64,000 nucleotides of DNA from Roseateles oligotrophus. Lineage in GTDB: Bacteria > Pseudomonadota > Gammaproteobacteria > Burkholderiales > Burkholderiaceae_C. Positions 17,420 through 26,353 of the stretch are shown piece after piece. The notes under the pieces were generated by a model. That model worked only from the letters and a program-made list of their open reading frames with translations, was not told where the DNA came from and did not search any database. The DNA is taken from NCBI RefSeq assembly GCF_014204525.1, contig NZ_JACHLP010000007.1:186001-250000 (forward strand), read 5' to 3'. A program made the position numbers and the translations under genes. How positions within the stretch are numbered: position 1 is the stretch's first letter; every line of letters begins with the position of its first letter.

Positions 17420-18124
17420 TCAGCCGCCGAGATAGGCGCGGCGCACCGCGGGGTCGTCCAGCACCTGGGCGGTCGGCCCCAGGGCCAGGCATTGGCCGAA
17501 GTCCATCACCAGGGTCTGGCTGCAGGTTGCCTTGATCAGGTCCACATCGTGGTCTATCAGCAGCACCTGGGCGCCGAAGCGCTGCGGTATGGCCAGGATG
17601 GCGGCGCGCAGCAGCAGCGATTCCTGTTCGGTCAGGCCGGCGCCGGGCTCGTCGAAGAGCAGGAGTCTGGGCGTGCCGACCAAGGCCTTGGCCACCTCCA
17701 CCATGCGGCGCTGGAATAGATTGAGCTGCCGGCCCAGCCGGGTGGCCACAGCGCTCAGCTCGGTGAACTCCAGCACCTCGGTCAATTGCGCTTTGACGCT
17801 GCCGCGTTCGTGGGGCACATGGTCCAGCATGGCGCGGACGTTGTCCCAGACGCTCAGATCCTCCACCACCTGCTCGGTCTGGAAGGAGCGGCGCAGCCCC
17901 AGCCGCACTCTTTGGATGGGGGTCTTGCCGAGCAGGGCCTGGCCGTTCAGCAAGACCTGACCCTCGGCCGCCGGCACCAGGCCGCTGAGCAGATTGACCA
18001 GGGTGGTCTTGCCCGCGCCGTTCGGCCCGATCAGGCCGCACACCGGTGCGCTGAGCTGGGCCGTCAGGCCGTCGATGGCCTTGACGCCCCAGAAGGCGAC
18101 GCTGAGATTTTGAATATCAATCAT
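17420..18124 (-). CDS. livG: Branched-chain-type ABC transporter ATP-binding protein LivG
   Basis: 234 residues with Walker A GPNGAGKTTLVN and Walker B LLLFDEPGAGL. The signature region is divergent (LNLFQRRMVEVAKAL in place of LSGGQ-type), which is odd for a LivG and may reflect sequence drift in this importer subfamily. The family usually carries a C-terminal extension that ends near here, so the 234-residue length is on the short side. Its ATG (18124) overlaps the livM end by 8 bases. Confidence 0.88.
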   Translation of the reverse strand: MIDIQNLSVAFWGVKAIDGLTAQLSAPVCGLIGPNGAGKTTLVNLLSGLVPAAEGQVLLNGQALLGKTPIQRVRLGLRRSFQTEQVVEDLSVWDNVRAMLDHVPHERGSVKAQLTEVLEFTELSAVATRLGRQLNLFQRRMVEVAKALVGTPRLLLFDEPGAGLTEQESLLLRAAILAIPQRFGAQVLLIDHDVDLIKATCSQTLVMDFGQCLALGPTAQVLDDPAVRRAYLGG

Positions 18125-19241
18125 GCTGCTCCGCCTCTGTGGTCTTGCGCCCCGGCCGCAAGCGCTGGCGCAAGGCGGCGAGCGCCGCCAGCAACTGGCC
18201 GGCAATGCCTTGCGGCGCGGTGATCAGGGCGTGCAGCAGGGCGGCGCCGAAAAAGATGTCGGCCAGAAAACCGTTGACATTGAAATCGCTCAGCAAGGAG
18301 GGCACGGCACGCATCAGCAGGCCCGAGATGATGGGCCCCAGCCAGTGGTAGACGCCGCCCACCACGGTCAGGGCCAGCATCATCACCGACTCGCCCGCGC
18401 CGAAAGCCCGCCCATCCAGCTGGCCCACGCCCCCGGCCAGCAGGGCGCCGCCGACGCCGGCGCAAAAACCCGCCAGCCCAAAGGCCCAGGTCTGGTAGAG
18501 CAGGATGTTGACGCCCGCGGCGGTGGCGGCCGCTTCGCCGCGCCGTATCAGGGCCCAGGAGCGGCCGGCGCGGCTGTGCCGGTGCAGCTCGATCAGGCTC
18601 AGCACGCCGGCCAGGCAGGCGGCGACGTAGCGGAAATAGGCCTCGTCCGACAAGGCCAGGGCGGGGCGGGCCATCATCAGGCGCTCGCTGCCCACCACCC
18701 GGCCCAGCCAGCCCCCGCCCCCATCGGGAAAGCCGGTGGCGCTGACCAGCACCTGGAAAGCCCCCGCCATCATCAGCGTGACCAGGGCCAGGTAAAGGCC
18801 TTTGAGCCGCAGCGCCGGCAGGCCGGCCAGCATGCCGATGACGCAGGAGCTCAGGCCCGCCGCCAGCAGGCAGAGCTCAAACGGCAGGCCGAAGCCATGG
18901 CTCAAGCGCAGAGCCACCCAGCCACCCGCGCCCAGCAAGGCCTGCTGGCACAGGCTGAGCAGGCCCAGCTGGCCGTAGAGCAGGGCCAGGCCGGCCACCG
19001 CGACCGACAAGGCCAGCGAGGAGATCAGGCTCTTCATCCAGAAGGCATTGGCCAGCCCGGGCAGGGCCAGCGCCAGCAGGGCCAGGCCGGCCAGCATCAG
19101 CAGCCAGGAGCGCCGGGCCCGCTGGGCCGCGGCGCTCAGGTCTTGCTGCAATTGCAAGCGCGCCTGGGCGCTGGCGGGGGGCAGGAGGGCGGGATCGTTC
19201 ATGTAGCTGGGGGGCGAGAAAGAAGGGGCTCGGGTATTCAT
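18117..19241 (-). CDS. livM: Branched-chain-type ABC transporter permease LivM
   Basis: 374 residues, about nine or ten hydrophobic segments; a soluble Ala/Gln/Arg-rich N-terminus of about 45 residues comes first. Family pattern: GQLGLLSLCQQALLGAGGW, LPALRLKGLYLALVTL, and the EAA-like loop region (GVNILLYQTWAFGLAGFCAG). It forms the translocation channel with LivH in the inner membrane. An internal Met at residue 14 is an alternative start; neither has a clear ribosome site. Confidence 0.88.
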   Translation of the reverse strand: MNTRAPSFSPPSYMNDPALLPPASAQARLQLQQDLSAAAQRARRSWLLMLAGLALLALALPGLANAFWMKSLISSLALSVAVAGLALLYGQLGLLSLCQQALLGAGGWVALRLSHGFGLPFELCLLAAGLSSCVIGMLAGLPALRLKGLYLALVTLMMAGAFQVLVSATGFPDGGGGWLGRVVGSERLMMARPALALSDEAYFRYVAACLAGVLSLIELHRHSRAGRSWALIRRGEAAATAAGVNILLYQTWAFGLAGFCAGVGGALLAGGVGQLDGRAFGAGESVMMLALTVVGGVYHWLGPIISGLLMRAVPSLLSDFNVNGFLADIFFGAALLHALITAPQGIAGQLLAALAALRQRLRPGRKTTEAEQHD

Positions 19242-19252
19242 GCTGGCGGCTC

Positions 19253-20110
19253 TCAGGCCTTGCGCACATCGTTGCGGAAGAAGGGCAGGGCGATCAGCGC
19301 CACCAGGAAGGGCACCGAGCTGCGGAAGGGGGCAAAGCCCGGCACGGTGATGGCCAGGGCCTCCAGCACGCCGATGCCAAGCCCTGCCGCGACGGTGATG
19401 GGCAGGGAGTTGAGCCGGCCCAGCATGGCCGCAGCAAAGGCGGGGATGACCAGAAAGGTCAGCAAGGTGGCTTGCAGGCGCACGATATTGGCCAGCAGCA
19501 GGCCGCAGACGCCGGCAAAGGCGCCCGACAGCACCCAGGCCACCGTGTCCACCTGCAAAACCCGCAGGCCCAGCAGGGCGCTGAGCTCGCGGTCATTGGC
19601 CAGGGCGCGCATCTTCAGACCGGTCCGGGTCTTGCTGAGCAGCAGGCCGATGCCGGCCATCATGGCCAGGGCCAGGGCCAGGCCCAGCACGCGGGTATAG
19701 GTCAGGCGCACATCGCCGAACTCCAGGCCATCGGCATCGGTGGGCAGCACCAGGCGGCGGGGCTGCTCGCCCCAGAACCACTCGGTGAAGCCCATCACGA
19801 TCAGGGCAAAGCCCAGGGTGGCGATGCTGCGTATCGTGGGGTCGCGCAGAGCCAGGCGCGGCGCCAGCAGGCGGCCATAGGCCAGGGACAGGCCCATGGC
19901 AGTGGCCAGGGCCGCGGCCCAGGCCAGGGCCTGGGGCCGCCCGGCGTCGAGCAGGGACCAGGCCACATAGGCGCCGATGGCGCCCAGCGCGCCGAAGGCA
20001 AAGTTCAGCACGCCGGAGGAGCGGTAGAGCACGACCAGGCCGACGCCCGAGAGTGCATAGACCGCGCCCAGGCCCAGGCCCGAGACCAGAAAGGGCAGAT
20101 AGTCAGACAT
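19253..20110 (-). CDS. livH: Branched-chain-type ABC transporter permease LivH
   Basis: 285 residues, eight or so membrane segments. Begins MSDYLPFLVSGLGLGAVYAL, a typical LivH start, and contains GLVVLYRSSGVLNFAFGALG and the coupling-loop region (KTRTGLKMRALANDRELSAL). It pairs with LivM 11 bases downstream. The binding protein gene ends 19 bases upstream, so the five transport genes form one operon. Confidence 0.9.
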   Translation of the reverse strand: MSDYLPFLVSGLGLGAVYALSGVGLVVLYRSSGVLNFAFGALGAIGAYVAWSLLDAGRPQALAWAAALATAMGLSLAYGRLLAPRLALRDPTIRSIATLGFALIVMGFTEWFWGEQPRRLVLPTDADGLEFGDVRLTYTRVLGLALALAMMAGIGLLLSKTRTGLKMRALANDRELSALLGLRVLQVDTVAWVLSGAFAGVCGLLLANIVRLQATLLTFLVIPAFAAAMLGRLNSLPITVAAGLGIGVLEALAITVPGFAPFRSSVPFLVALIALPFFRNDVRKA

Positions 20111-20129
20111 CGCGCTCGGCCTCGCGTTC

Positions 20130-21404
20130 TCAGCGGACGCCCATCTTGGCTTCGTCGGCGCGGATATCGGCCAGCTCCGGGTCCTCCGCCGTCAGGCAGC
20201 CGCCGGCGGCCACGCTCCAGCCGCTGCCATTGCTGCTGGCCATCGGTCCGCTGTTATTGGCGTTATGGCGCTGGCCCTCGCCGACGTAGAAAGGCTTGCA
20301 GAGGATGTCGCTCTGGAAACCCTTGACGGCACGCAAGGCCTTGCTGACGCTGGCGCGGTCCATCTTCTTCGGGTCCATCTTGAGCAAGGCCTCGGTCAGC
20401 AGGCGGGCGGCCAGATAGCCGGACTGGGCGAAGCTGTCGCGCGGGTCGGACTTGGCGGCGTATTTGTCCATCAAGGCCAGCCAGTTCCTGTTGTCCGCGC
20501 CCTGCGAGTCCAGGGGCTGGAACTCCAGATTGGTGTCGAAGCGGCCCTTCCAGTAAGGGCCTATGGCCTTGGGCACATCGACGTTATAGGCCGGGGCGGA
20601 GGAGACGAAGTGGATCTTTTTGCCCAGGTTCTGCTGCTCGGCGGCGGCCAGCATGGGCACCAGAATGCCCTTCGGCACATTCATGATGATGACGTCGGGC
20701 TTCATCGCCGCGGCCTGCAGCATCACCGAGGTGGCGTCGGCCGAGCCGGGGTCGATGGCGATGGTCTCCGACACCACGCCATGCCTGGCACCCCATTCCT
20801 TGGGGCCTTCGCAAGCCCAGTTGCCCAGGCTGGGGATGTTGGGGATGATGCAGACCATTTTTTTGGCCTGGTATTTCTGCACCGCATACATGGCGGCGAT
20901 GGTGGCCGAGACGCGCGGGCCGGAGTTGATGGGCGCGTAATTCCTGGCATTGAAGCATTCGCGCGGCACGCCCACGCCGGCGATCACCATCACGTCTTCC
21001 TGCGCATACATCTTGGCGTTGGCGCCGCATTCCACAAAGCTGGTGCTGCCGGCCATGGCCAGCACCTTGCGGTCCTTGACCAGCTTGGAGGCGACCTGGG
21101 TGGCCGTCTCGGGGTTCCACTGGTCGTCGGCCACGATGTAGTCCACCGGCCGGCCATGGATGCCGCCGTTCTGGTTGACGCACTTGAAGTAGGCCGCCGC
21201 CGCGCTGGCCGCGGAGCTGAAGTCGTCCGGCCCGGTCTTGCCCACCACCGCGCCGATCGCCAGCGGCTCGCCCGTGGCCGGCTTGCCATTGCCGAGGCCG
21301 CAGCTCGGGTTGGCCTGGGCGGCCGCGGCCAGGCCCAGCAGGGCGAAGCCGCCCAGCAGGCGCAGAGGCAGGGAGGTTTGGGGACGCAGATGCTTGGTAC
21401 TCAT
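20130..21404 (-). CDS. Periplasmic substrate-binding protein of LivHMGF-type importer
   Basis: 424 residues with a signal peptide (SLPLRLLGGFALLGLAAAAQ, cleaved after AQA), then a type 1 periplasmic binding fold: AIGAVVGKTGPDDFSSAASA, DDQWNPETATQVASKL, VLAMAGSTSFVEC. ATG at 21404 is preferred over one at 21437 because GGAG lies 11 bases before it and the signal peptide begins there. Being next to a phenylacetaldehyde-dehydrogenase-like gene and the hpa cluster, it probably binds an aromatic or amine-type compound and not leucine; this is inferred from context only. Confidence 0.88.
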   Translation of the reverse strand: MSTKHLRPQTSLPLRLLGGFALLGLAAAAQANPSCGLGNGKPATGEPLAIGAVVGKTGPDDFSSAASAAAAYFKCVNQNGGIHGRPVDYIVADDQWNPETATQVASKLVKDRKVLAMAGSTSFVECGANAKMYAQEDVMVIAGVGVPRECFNARNYAPINSGPRVSATIAAMYAVQKYQAKKMVCIIPNIPSLGNWACEGPKEWGARHGVVSETIAIDPGSADATSVMLQAAAMKPDVIIMNVPKGILVPMLAAAEQQNLGKKIHFVSSAPAYNVDVPKAIGPYWKGRFDTNLEFQPLDSQGADNRNWLALMDKYAAKSDPRDSFAQSGYLAARLLTEALLKMDPKKMDRASVSKALRAVKGFQSDILCKPFYVGEGQRHNANNSGPMASSNGSGWSVAAGGCLTAEDPELADIRADEAKMGVR

Positions 21405-21446
21405 GGTGTTGTCTCCGTTCGTTTTTTTGCTCGTCAACAGGGCGGC

Positions 21447-22952
21447 TCAGACCGCCATACAAACGCTCTTCAACTCGGTGAAGCTCTCCACCGAGGCTCG
21501 GCCCAGGTCCTGGCCGTAGCCGGACTGCTTGATGCCGCCCAGGGGCAGGCCCATGTCCAGCATGTTGTGGGTGTTGACCCAGACGGTGCCGGCCTTGAGG
21601 CGCGGGATCAGGCGGTGCACGGCCGAGAGGTTGTGCGACCAGATGCTGGCCGCCAGGCCGTAGGGGCTGTCATTGGCCATGGCCACCGCCTCGTCGATCT
21701 CGTCAAAAGGCAGGGCGACGACGACGGGGCCGAACACCTCCTCGCGCAGGATGGCCATCTGCGGCGTGGCGTCCACCACCACGGTGGGCTGGACGAAATA
21801 GCCGCCCGGCAAGGCGCGCTCGCCGCCGGTGAGGATGCGGGCGCCGGCCTGGCGGGCCGCGTCGATATGGCTCATCACCCGCTCGAAATGGCGTTTGGAC
21901 ACCAGGGGCCCCAGCTGGGTGCTGGCATCGAAGCCCGAGCCTATCTTCATGCCCTGGGCGATGGCCACCAGGGCTTGCAGCACCGGCTCGAAGATGGAGC
22001 GATGGATGTAGAGCCGCGAGGCCGCCGTGCAGACCTGGCCCTGGTTGAAGAAGATGCCCATGGCCGCGCCCTGGGCCGCGGCTTGCGGGTCGGCGTCGGC
22101 CAGCACAATCATCGGCGACTTGCCGCCTAACTCCAACGTCATGCGGGTCATATTGTCGACGGCGGCGCGGCCTATGCTCTTGCCCACGGCGGTCGAGCCG
22201 GTGAAGCTGATCTTGTTGATGCCGGGGTGCTGGGTCAGGGCCGCGCCGGCCGTGTGGCCGCGCCCGCAGAGCACGTTCAGCACGCCCGGCGGGAAGCCGG
22301 CCTGCATCACCAGCTCGGCCAGGCGCAGCGCCGTCAGCGGGGTCTCTTCCGAGGGCTTGAGCACCACGGTGCAGCCGGCCGCCAGCGCCGGCGCCACCTT
22401 CCACAAGGCGATGGCCAGGGGAAAGTTCCAGGGCACGACGGCGGCCACCACGCCCACCGGCTCGCGCTGGGTATGGCTGCGGTACTGCAGGCCCGGCGGG
22501 CCGGGGATGGAGGGCTGCAGGGTCTGGCCCTCCAGCTTGGTGGCCCAGCCCGCCATATACCTGACCAAGGCCGCGCCGCTGCCCACATCGACCATGCGGG
22601 CGATGCCTTGCAGCTTGCCGCTTTGCAGGGTCTCCAGGGCGCTGAGCTCGTCGGCATGCTCCTCGATCAGCAGCGAGAGCTTGTAGAGCAGGCGCTCCCG
22701 CTCGGCGGGCAGCATGCCGGCCCAGGCCGGGCTCTCAAAGGTCCGGCGGGCGCTGGCGACGGCGGCGTCCACATCGTCGGCATCGCTGTCGGGTGTCTCG
22801 GCCACCACCATCTCGGTGGCCGGGTCCACCACGGGGATGCTGCGGCCGCTGCGGCTGGGCCAGGGCCGGCCGTCGATGAAGTTGTCGTGCTTGAGCCGGG
22901 CCAGAAAGCCCAGCTTGGCCAGAAATTCTTGTGAGAGTTCGCGCGGACGCAT
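21447..22952 (-). CDS. NAD-dependent aldehyde dehydrogenase, phenylacetaldehyde dehydrogenase (FeaB)-like
   Basis: 501 residues with the ALDH catalytic set: VVPWNFPLAIALWK, TLELGGKSPMIVL (Glu) and FFNQGQVCTAASR (catalytic Cys), ending GYGQDLG. Several stretches parallel E. coli FeaB as remembered: RYMAGWATKLEGQTL, KISFTGSTAVGK, GTVWVNTHN. FeaB-type enzymes oxidise phenylacetaldehydes to phenylacetates. The neighbouring GMC enzyme could supply the aldehyde and hpa the downstream route. It sits 42 bases before the binding-protein gene. Substrate choice needs confirmation, since betaine- and other aldehyde dehydrogenases look similar. Confidence 0.85.
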   Translation of the reverse strand: MRPRELSQEFLAKLGFLARLKHDNFIDGRPWPSRSGRSIPVVDPATEMVVAETPDSDADDVDAAVASARRTFESPAWAGMLPAERERLLYKLSLLIEEHADELSALETLQSGKLQGIARMVDVGSGAALVRYMAGWATKLEGQTLQPSIPGPPGLQYRSHTQREPVGVVAAVVPWNFPLAIALWKVAPALAAGCTVVLKPSEETPLTALRLAELVMQAGFPPGVLNVLCGRGHTAGAALTQHPGINKISFTGSTAVGKSIGRAAVDNMTRMTLELGGKSPMIVLADADPQAAAQGAAMGIFFNQGQVCTAASRLYIHRSIFEPVLQALVAIAQGMKIGSGFDASTQLGPLVSKRHFERVMSHIDAARQAGARILTGGERALPGGYFVQPTVVVDATPQMAILREEVFGPVVVALPFDEIDEAVAMANDSPYGLAASIWSHNLSAVHRLIPRLKAGTVWVNTHNMLDMGLPLGGIKQSGYGQDLGRASVESFTELKSVCMAV

Positions 22953-23085
22953 GGTGAAGTGACTCCTTGGATGGGCGGGTTCACTGTAGGGAGGGCGGGC
23001 CGCCCGTGCTTGACTGGCAGCGCAGCCGGGCTTGCGCGCAGACGCACCGCCGCTGCGGGCGCCCGGCCCTCCGGGGCAGCCGGAA

Positions 23086-23979
23086 TCAGAAGGGGATGGA
23101 GAACTTCAGCCGCAGGCCGCCGCCTTCGGCGCGGTTCCTCACATTGAAGTCCTGCTGCCATTTGGCGGTGATGAAAAAGCCCTTGCCGTTGTCGTACTTG
23201 ATCGAGGGCCCGAAGCCCATGGCCTGGCCCTTGCTTTCCGCCACGCTCGCGCCCTCCAGCTTGTCCGCCGTGATTTGCCGGTAGACATAGCCCCCCACGC
23301 CGGCCACCCAGCCATTGCCAAACCCCCAGCCCAGGGCGTAGTCGAAATGGAATTCCTGGCCGGATTTGTACTTGGTGGCCGAGTTCTCGGCATTGAGGTC
23401 GTACATGAACTTGATGTCGGCATTGACGCCGCTGGGCTGCACATAGCTGGCGGTGAACAGCGGTTCCAGATTCCAGTAGTGGCGGCTCAGATTGGCCATG
23501 CGGTTCTTGTCGTAGCTGCCGGTCGGGGCATTGATGTCCAGCGCGAACACATAGTGCAGATTGCCATCGTGGTAGCCGATGCCGGGGCCGAAGACGATGT
23601 CGCCCAGGCCGAATTTGCTTTCCCTATTGCCGGCCACATCGACGTTCAGATTGACCAGCGGGAAGATGACATGCCAGGCCAGCTGGCCGCCGAAGACCTG
23701 GGTGTCGGTGACGCGCACGATGCGGGTGGCCAGAAAGGTGGCCTTGACGTCAAAGGGCAGGTCGATCTTGTTGCCGCTGTTGTCGCGCAAGCTGGTCAGA
23801 TGGTCATGGCCGGCGTAGGCCAGCACATAGCTGCCGGGTGGCGGCATGGCGCCGACCAGAAAGTTCTCATTGCCATTGGGGTAGATGCCGCCACCGCCTT
23901 CGGTGGCCTGTGCGCCCAGGCTCAGCAGCGCGAGGCTCAGGGCCAGCAAGGGCTTGTGCTGGGGCTTGGAATTCTTCAT
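23086..23979 (-). CDS. Outer-membrane channel-like protein, Phenol_MetA_deg (SphA) family
   Basis: 297 residues with signal peptide (KPLLALSLALLSLGAQA) and a beta-barrel-like remainder ending in the terminal aromatic (LRLKFSIPF) that marks outer-membrane barrels. Features of the MetA-pathway family: LVGAMPPPGSYVLAYAGHD near the mature start, FGLGDIVFGPGIGYH, NAPTGSYDKNR. Such proteins are coded with aromatic or lipid catabolism genes and probably admit substrates. An AGAGGAG site lies 8 bases before the ATG. The preceding 295 bases hold a terminator; this gene starts a new stretch with ALDH and the importer. Confidence 0.85.
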   Translation of the reverse strand: MKNSKPQHKPLLALSLALLSLGAQATEGGGGIYPNGNENFLVGAMPPPGSYVLAYAGHDHLTSLRDNSGNKIDLPFDVKATFLATRIVRVTDTQVFGGQLAWHVIFPLVNLNVDVAGNRESKFGLGDIVFGPGIGYHDGNLHYVFALDINAPTGSYDKNRMANLSRHYWNLEPLFTASYVQPSGVNADIKFMYDLNAENSATKYKSGQEFHFDYALGWGFGNGWVAGVGGYVYRQITADKLEGASVAESKGQAMGFGPSIKYDNGKGFFITAKWQQDFNVRNRAEGGGLRLKFSIPF

Positions 23980-24219
23980 GGCTTTGTCTCCTCTTGGATG
24001 AATGGAAGGGGGGAGGGTGATGCCCGCGGCGAGCGCTGTTCGGCGGCATGCCGTGGCGCTGCATCGCTGGCAACAATTCATCCTAGGAGTGGGCTGGTGC
24101 CCCGGTTTGACTGTGGACGCACTGCCAAAGAGCCCTCGGTGCACCGTGCCGGTGGCCGGCAATAAAGAGCACTGTGGGTCAAGAGCCGGTAGCGCCTGCC
24201 GTGGGCATGCAGCAAGCAC

Positions 24220-24241
24220 AAGGCCGCCCGAAGGCGGCCTT
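24220..24241 (-). terminator. Likely intrinsic terminator of the GMC-SDR-MoaF-SnoaL operon
   Basis: Perfect 9-base stem AAGGCCGCC / GGCGGCCTT; on the minus strand the loop is TTCG, a very stable tetraloop, followed by a moderately T-rich stretch (TTGTGCTTG). It lies 34 bases past the SnoaL-like gene stop. The rest of the gap 23980-24274 shows no open frame of note and presumably holds the promoter of the outer-membrane gene. Confidence 0.65.
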
Positions 24242-24274
24242 GATCCAGGCAGAAGGGCCGGAGCGGGCGGGGCT

Positions 24275-24664
24275 TTATCGCATCGCCTGCGCCACCAGCA
24301 AGGTGTCGGTGAACTGCTCGAAGGCGCGCACCTTGCCGCCCTCCAGCCGCCAGACATGGGCGACGCGGGCCTGCATGGCCTTGCCGGTCTGCCGGTAGCG
24401 GCCGCTGTAAGTGCCGATGCCGACCTGCACCTCGCCGGCGTCGAACAGGGCTTCGAGCTTGAACTGATAGCCCTCCCATTCGCTGCCCAGCACCTTGAAG
24501 ACCTTGTCAATGACCTGGGCCGGGCCGATATGGGTGCCGGCGCAGGGGAAGCCGGCGGCCTCGGTCCAGCGCACGTCCTCGGCCACATCGGCCATCATGG
24601 CCGCCACGTCCTTGCGGTCGGAGGCGGCGTAATGTTCTTGAATGATCTGGTGATTGCTGCGCAT
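24275..24664 (-). CDS. SnoaL-like / NTF2-fold protein (129 aa)
   Basis: 129 residues with the cone-shaped NTF2-like pattern: N-terminal helix with HYAASDRKDVAAMMADVAED, then VRWTEAAGFPCAGTHIGP and a final beta sheet VAHVWRLEGGKVRAFEQFTD. Family members are small enzymes or binding proteins; no catalytic set can be named here. It is the last gene of the operon, 15 bases after the MoaF-like gene. Confidence 0.8.
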   Translation of the reverse strand: MRSNHQIIQEHYAASDRKDVAAMMADVAEDVRWTEAAGFPCAGTHIGPAQVIDKVFKVLGSEWEGYQFKLEALFDAGEVQVGIGTYSGRYRQTGKAMQARVAHVWRLEGGKVRAFEQFTDTLLVAQAMR

Positions 24665-24679
24665 GGGCTGAACCTTGTT

Positions 24680-25483
24680 TCAGACGGGGGCCGCATCGGC
24701 CGGGTATTCGGTTCTGGAGGCCAGGCGCATGAAGGCGCCGGCGGGGTTGTTGGCGATCTCGCCGGCGCCGGTCAGGCCCAGGAATTTGCCGGTGGAGCGG
24801 CCGCTGGCGAAGTTGAAGAAGAACACCGAGGCGACCGGGATGATGAATTCGCGGAACGTGAAGATGTACTGATCCTCGTCGAACTTGTAATAGCTGGCCA
24901 GGTCCACATCGCCATGGCCGCGCTGCACGCCCACCAGGCATTGCCAGGCATAGCGGGTGGAGCTGAGATAGCTGTGTTCATAGGTGTGCTCGGGGCTGTA
25001 GGTCTGGAAGGTGCGCAGGCCTATCAGGTCGCGGCTGGGGGCCGGGACGGGGCCGCTGAGCAGGGCCGGATCATCGCCCAGGCTGCCGACCCAGAAGTCC
25101 TGCGGCACGCGCGGCTGGCCGGCGGCCTCGTCGGCGCTGATCACCCGGCAGCGCACGGCCAGCACCCGGTGGCTGCGCAGATTGACGATCAGCGTCAGCG
25201 CCTCCTGCGGCCGCGCGGCCTGCAGCAGGTCGATGAAAAAGGTGTCGGGTGCGACCTCGACGGCCTCGTAGACATCCTCCCCACTGCCGCCGCGCGCGCC
25301 TTGCTCCTGCCATTGCAGGCGGTGCAGGCTGAGGGCTTTGAGGCTCAGCCTGAAGTCGGGCAGGTTCAGCTGCAGGGTCTGGCCTATCAGGGCGGGGCTG
25401 GCCGGCAGGCGGTTGGTGGCGATGCCGCTGGCAAAGTCCTCGTAGTTCTTCCACTCGGCCGGGGCGGCTTGATTCTGTTGCAT
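24680..25483 (-). CDS. MoaF-like protein (267 aa)
   Basis: 267 residues without signal peptide. The C-terminal half has the MoaF-type pattern: TYSPEHTYEHSYLSSTRYAW, QCLVGVQRG, DEDQYIFTFREFIIPVASVF and GRSTGKFLGL. The name comes from the Klebsiella moa (monoamine) regulon; a true molybdenum-cofactor role is not supported by the setting. Homologues are thought to be lipocalin-like small-ligand binders (from memory). It lies between SDR and SnoaL-like genes, 14 bases after the SDR. With a FeaB-like dehydrogenase and a FeaR-like regulator close by, a role in arylethylamine or arylethanol breakdown is an attractive inference. Confidence 0.7.
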   Translation of the reverse strand: MQQNQAAPAEWKNYEDFASGIATNRLPASPALIGQTLQLNLPDFRLSLKALSLHRLQWQEQGARGGSGEDVYEAVEVAPDTFFIDLLQAARPQEALTLIVNLRSHRVLAVRCRVISADEAAGQPRVPQDFWVGSLGDDPALLSGPVPAPSRDLIGLRTFQTYSPEHTYEHSYLSSTRYAWQCLVGVQRGHGDVDLASYYKFDEDQYIFTFREFIIPVASVFFFNFASGRSTGKFLGLTGAGEIANNPAGAFMRLASRTEYPADAAPV

Positions 25484-25497
25484 GCGGGTCTCCCGAT

Positions 25498-26325
25498 TCA
25501 GTCTGCAAAGGCGATGGTGGGCAGGTCGACGGCGGAGGCGCCGCCGTCGACCATCAAGGAGCTGCCGGTGATCATGGCCGCGCGCCCGGATGCCAGGAAG
25601 AGCACGGCATCGGCCACCTCGGCCGCTTCGGCCGGCCGGCGCATCGGGACGTGGCGGCTGACCAGGCGGTAGGCGGCCTCGGTGTCCCTCAGCCCATGCT
25701 TTTGAATCAGCACCTGCATCTGTTCGTCCGCCATGGCGGTGCGCACCCAGCCGGGGCAGACGGCATTGACCCGCACACCGAGCGGGCCGTAGTCGCGCGC
25801 CAGCGAGCGCGTCAGGCCTAGCAGCGCATGCTTCATCGTCACATAGCCCAGCACCTCGGGGCCGGCGAAATGCCCGGCCAGGGAGGAGAGGATGACGATA
25901 TTGCCGCGCCGCTTCAGCAGCTCCGGCATCAGCTCGCGGGCGCAGACGAAGGCGGTGTCCAGGTTCAGGCGCGTGGCTTGCGCCCAGCTGGCATCGTCGG
26001 TGTCCGTCAGCTTGCCCAGGCCATGGCCGCCGGCATTGGCCACCAGCACGTCGATGCCGCCGAATCGCTCGCTCGCCTGGGCCACCGCCTGACGCACATC
26101 GGCGGCGTTAGCGGCATCGCCGCTGAGCAGCAGCACATCGGCCGGAGCCAAGGCGGCCGCCATTTGCTGCAGCGGGGCTGTGCGCCGCCCCATCAGCACC
26201 AGCTTGGCGCCGGCCTCGGCCATCTGCCGGGCCACCGCCGCGCCGATGCCGGTACCGCCGCCGCTGATGAATACCACCTGGTTTTTGAAGCAGTCCTTGT
26301 CCGCTTCGTTCGTATGCTTATGCAT
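25498..26325 (-). CDS. SDR-family NAD(P)-dependent oxidoreductase
   Basis: 275 residues, classical short-chain dehydrogenase: cofactor motif SGGGTGIGAAVARQM, NAGGHG, catalytic Ser (ILSSLAGH) and YVTMK (Tyr-xxx-Lys), then PGWVRTAM. The RTAPLQQ stretch after strand 2 (MGRRTAP) suggests NADPH preference. It ends with GRAAMITGSSLMVDGGAS, as usual. 28 bases separate it from the GMC gene. It could oxidise an alcohol or reduce an aldehyde in the same pathway; substrate unknown. Confidence 0.9.
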   Translation of the reverse strand: MHKHTNEADKDCFKNQVVFISGGGTGIGAAVARQMAEAGAKLVLMGRRTAPLQQMAAALAPADVLLLSGDAANAADVRQAVAQASERFGGIDVLVANAGGHGLGKLTDTDDASWAQATRLNLDTAFVCARELMPELLKRRGNIVILSSLAGHFAGPEVLGYVTMKHALLGLTRSLARDYGPLGVRVNAVCPGWVRTAMADEQMQVLIQKHGLRDTEAAYRLVSRHVPMRRPAEAAEVADAVLFLASGRAAMITGSSLMVDGGASAVDLPTIAFAD

Positions 26326-26353
26326 GGGTCTTCCTCCTGTTGAGACTGGAAAT

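Noticed and set aside
18123-22130. Large + strand frames opposite livM, livH, the binding protein and ALDH
   Set aside because: Gln/Ala/His/Gly-rich shadows of GC-rich genes; no conserved motif.
24680-25483. MoaF-like protein as a molybdenum-cofactor enzyme
   Set aside because: No other moa gene nearby, and the family name derives from the monoamine regulon; cofactor synthesis is not supported although sorA elsewhere needs molybdopterin.
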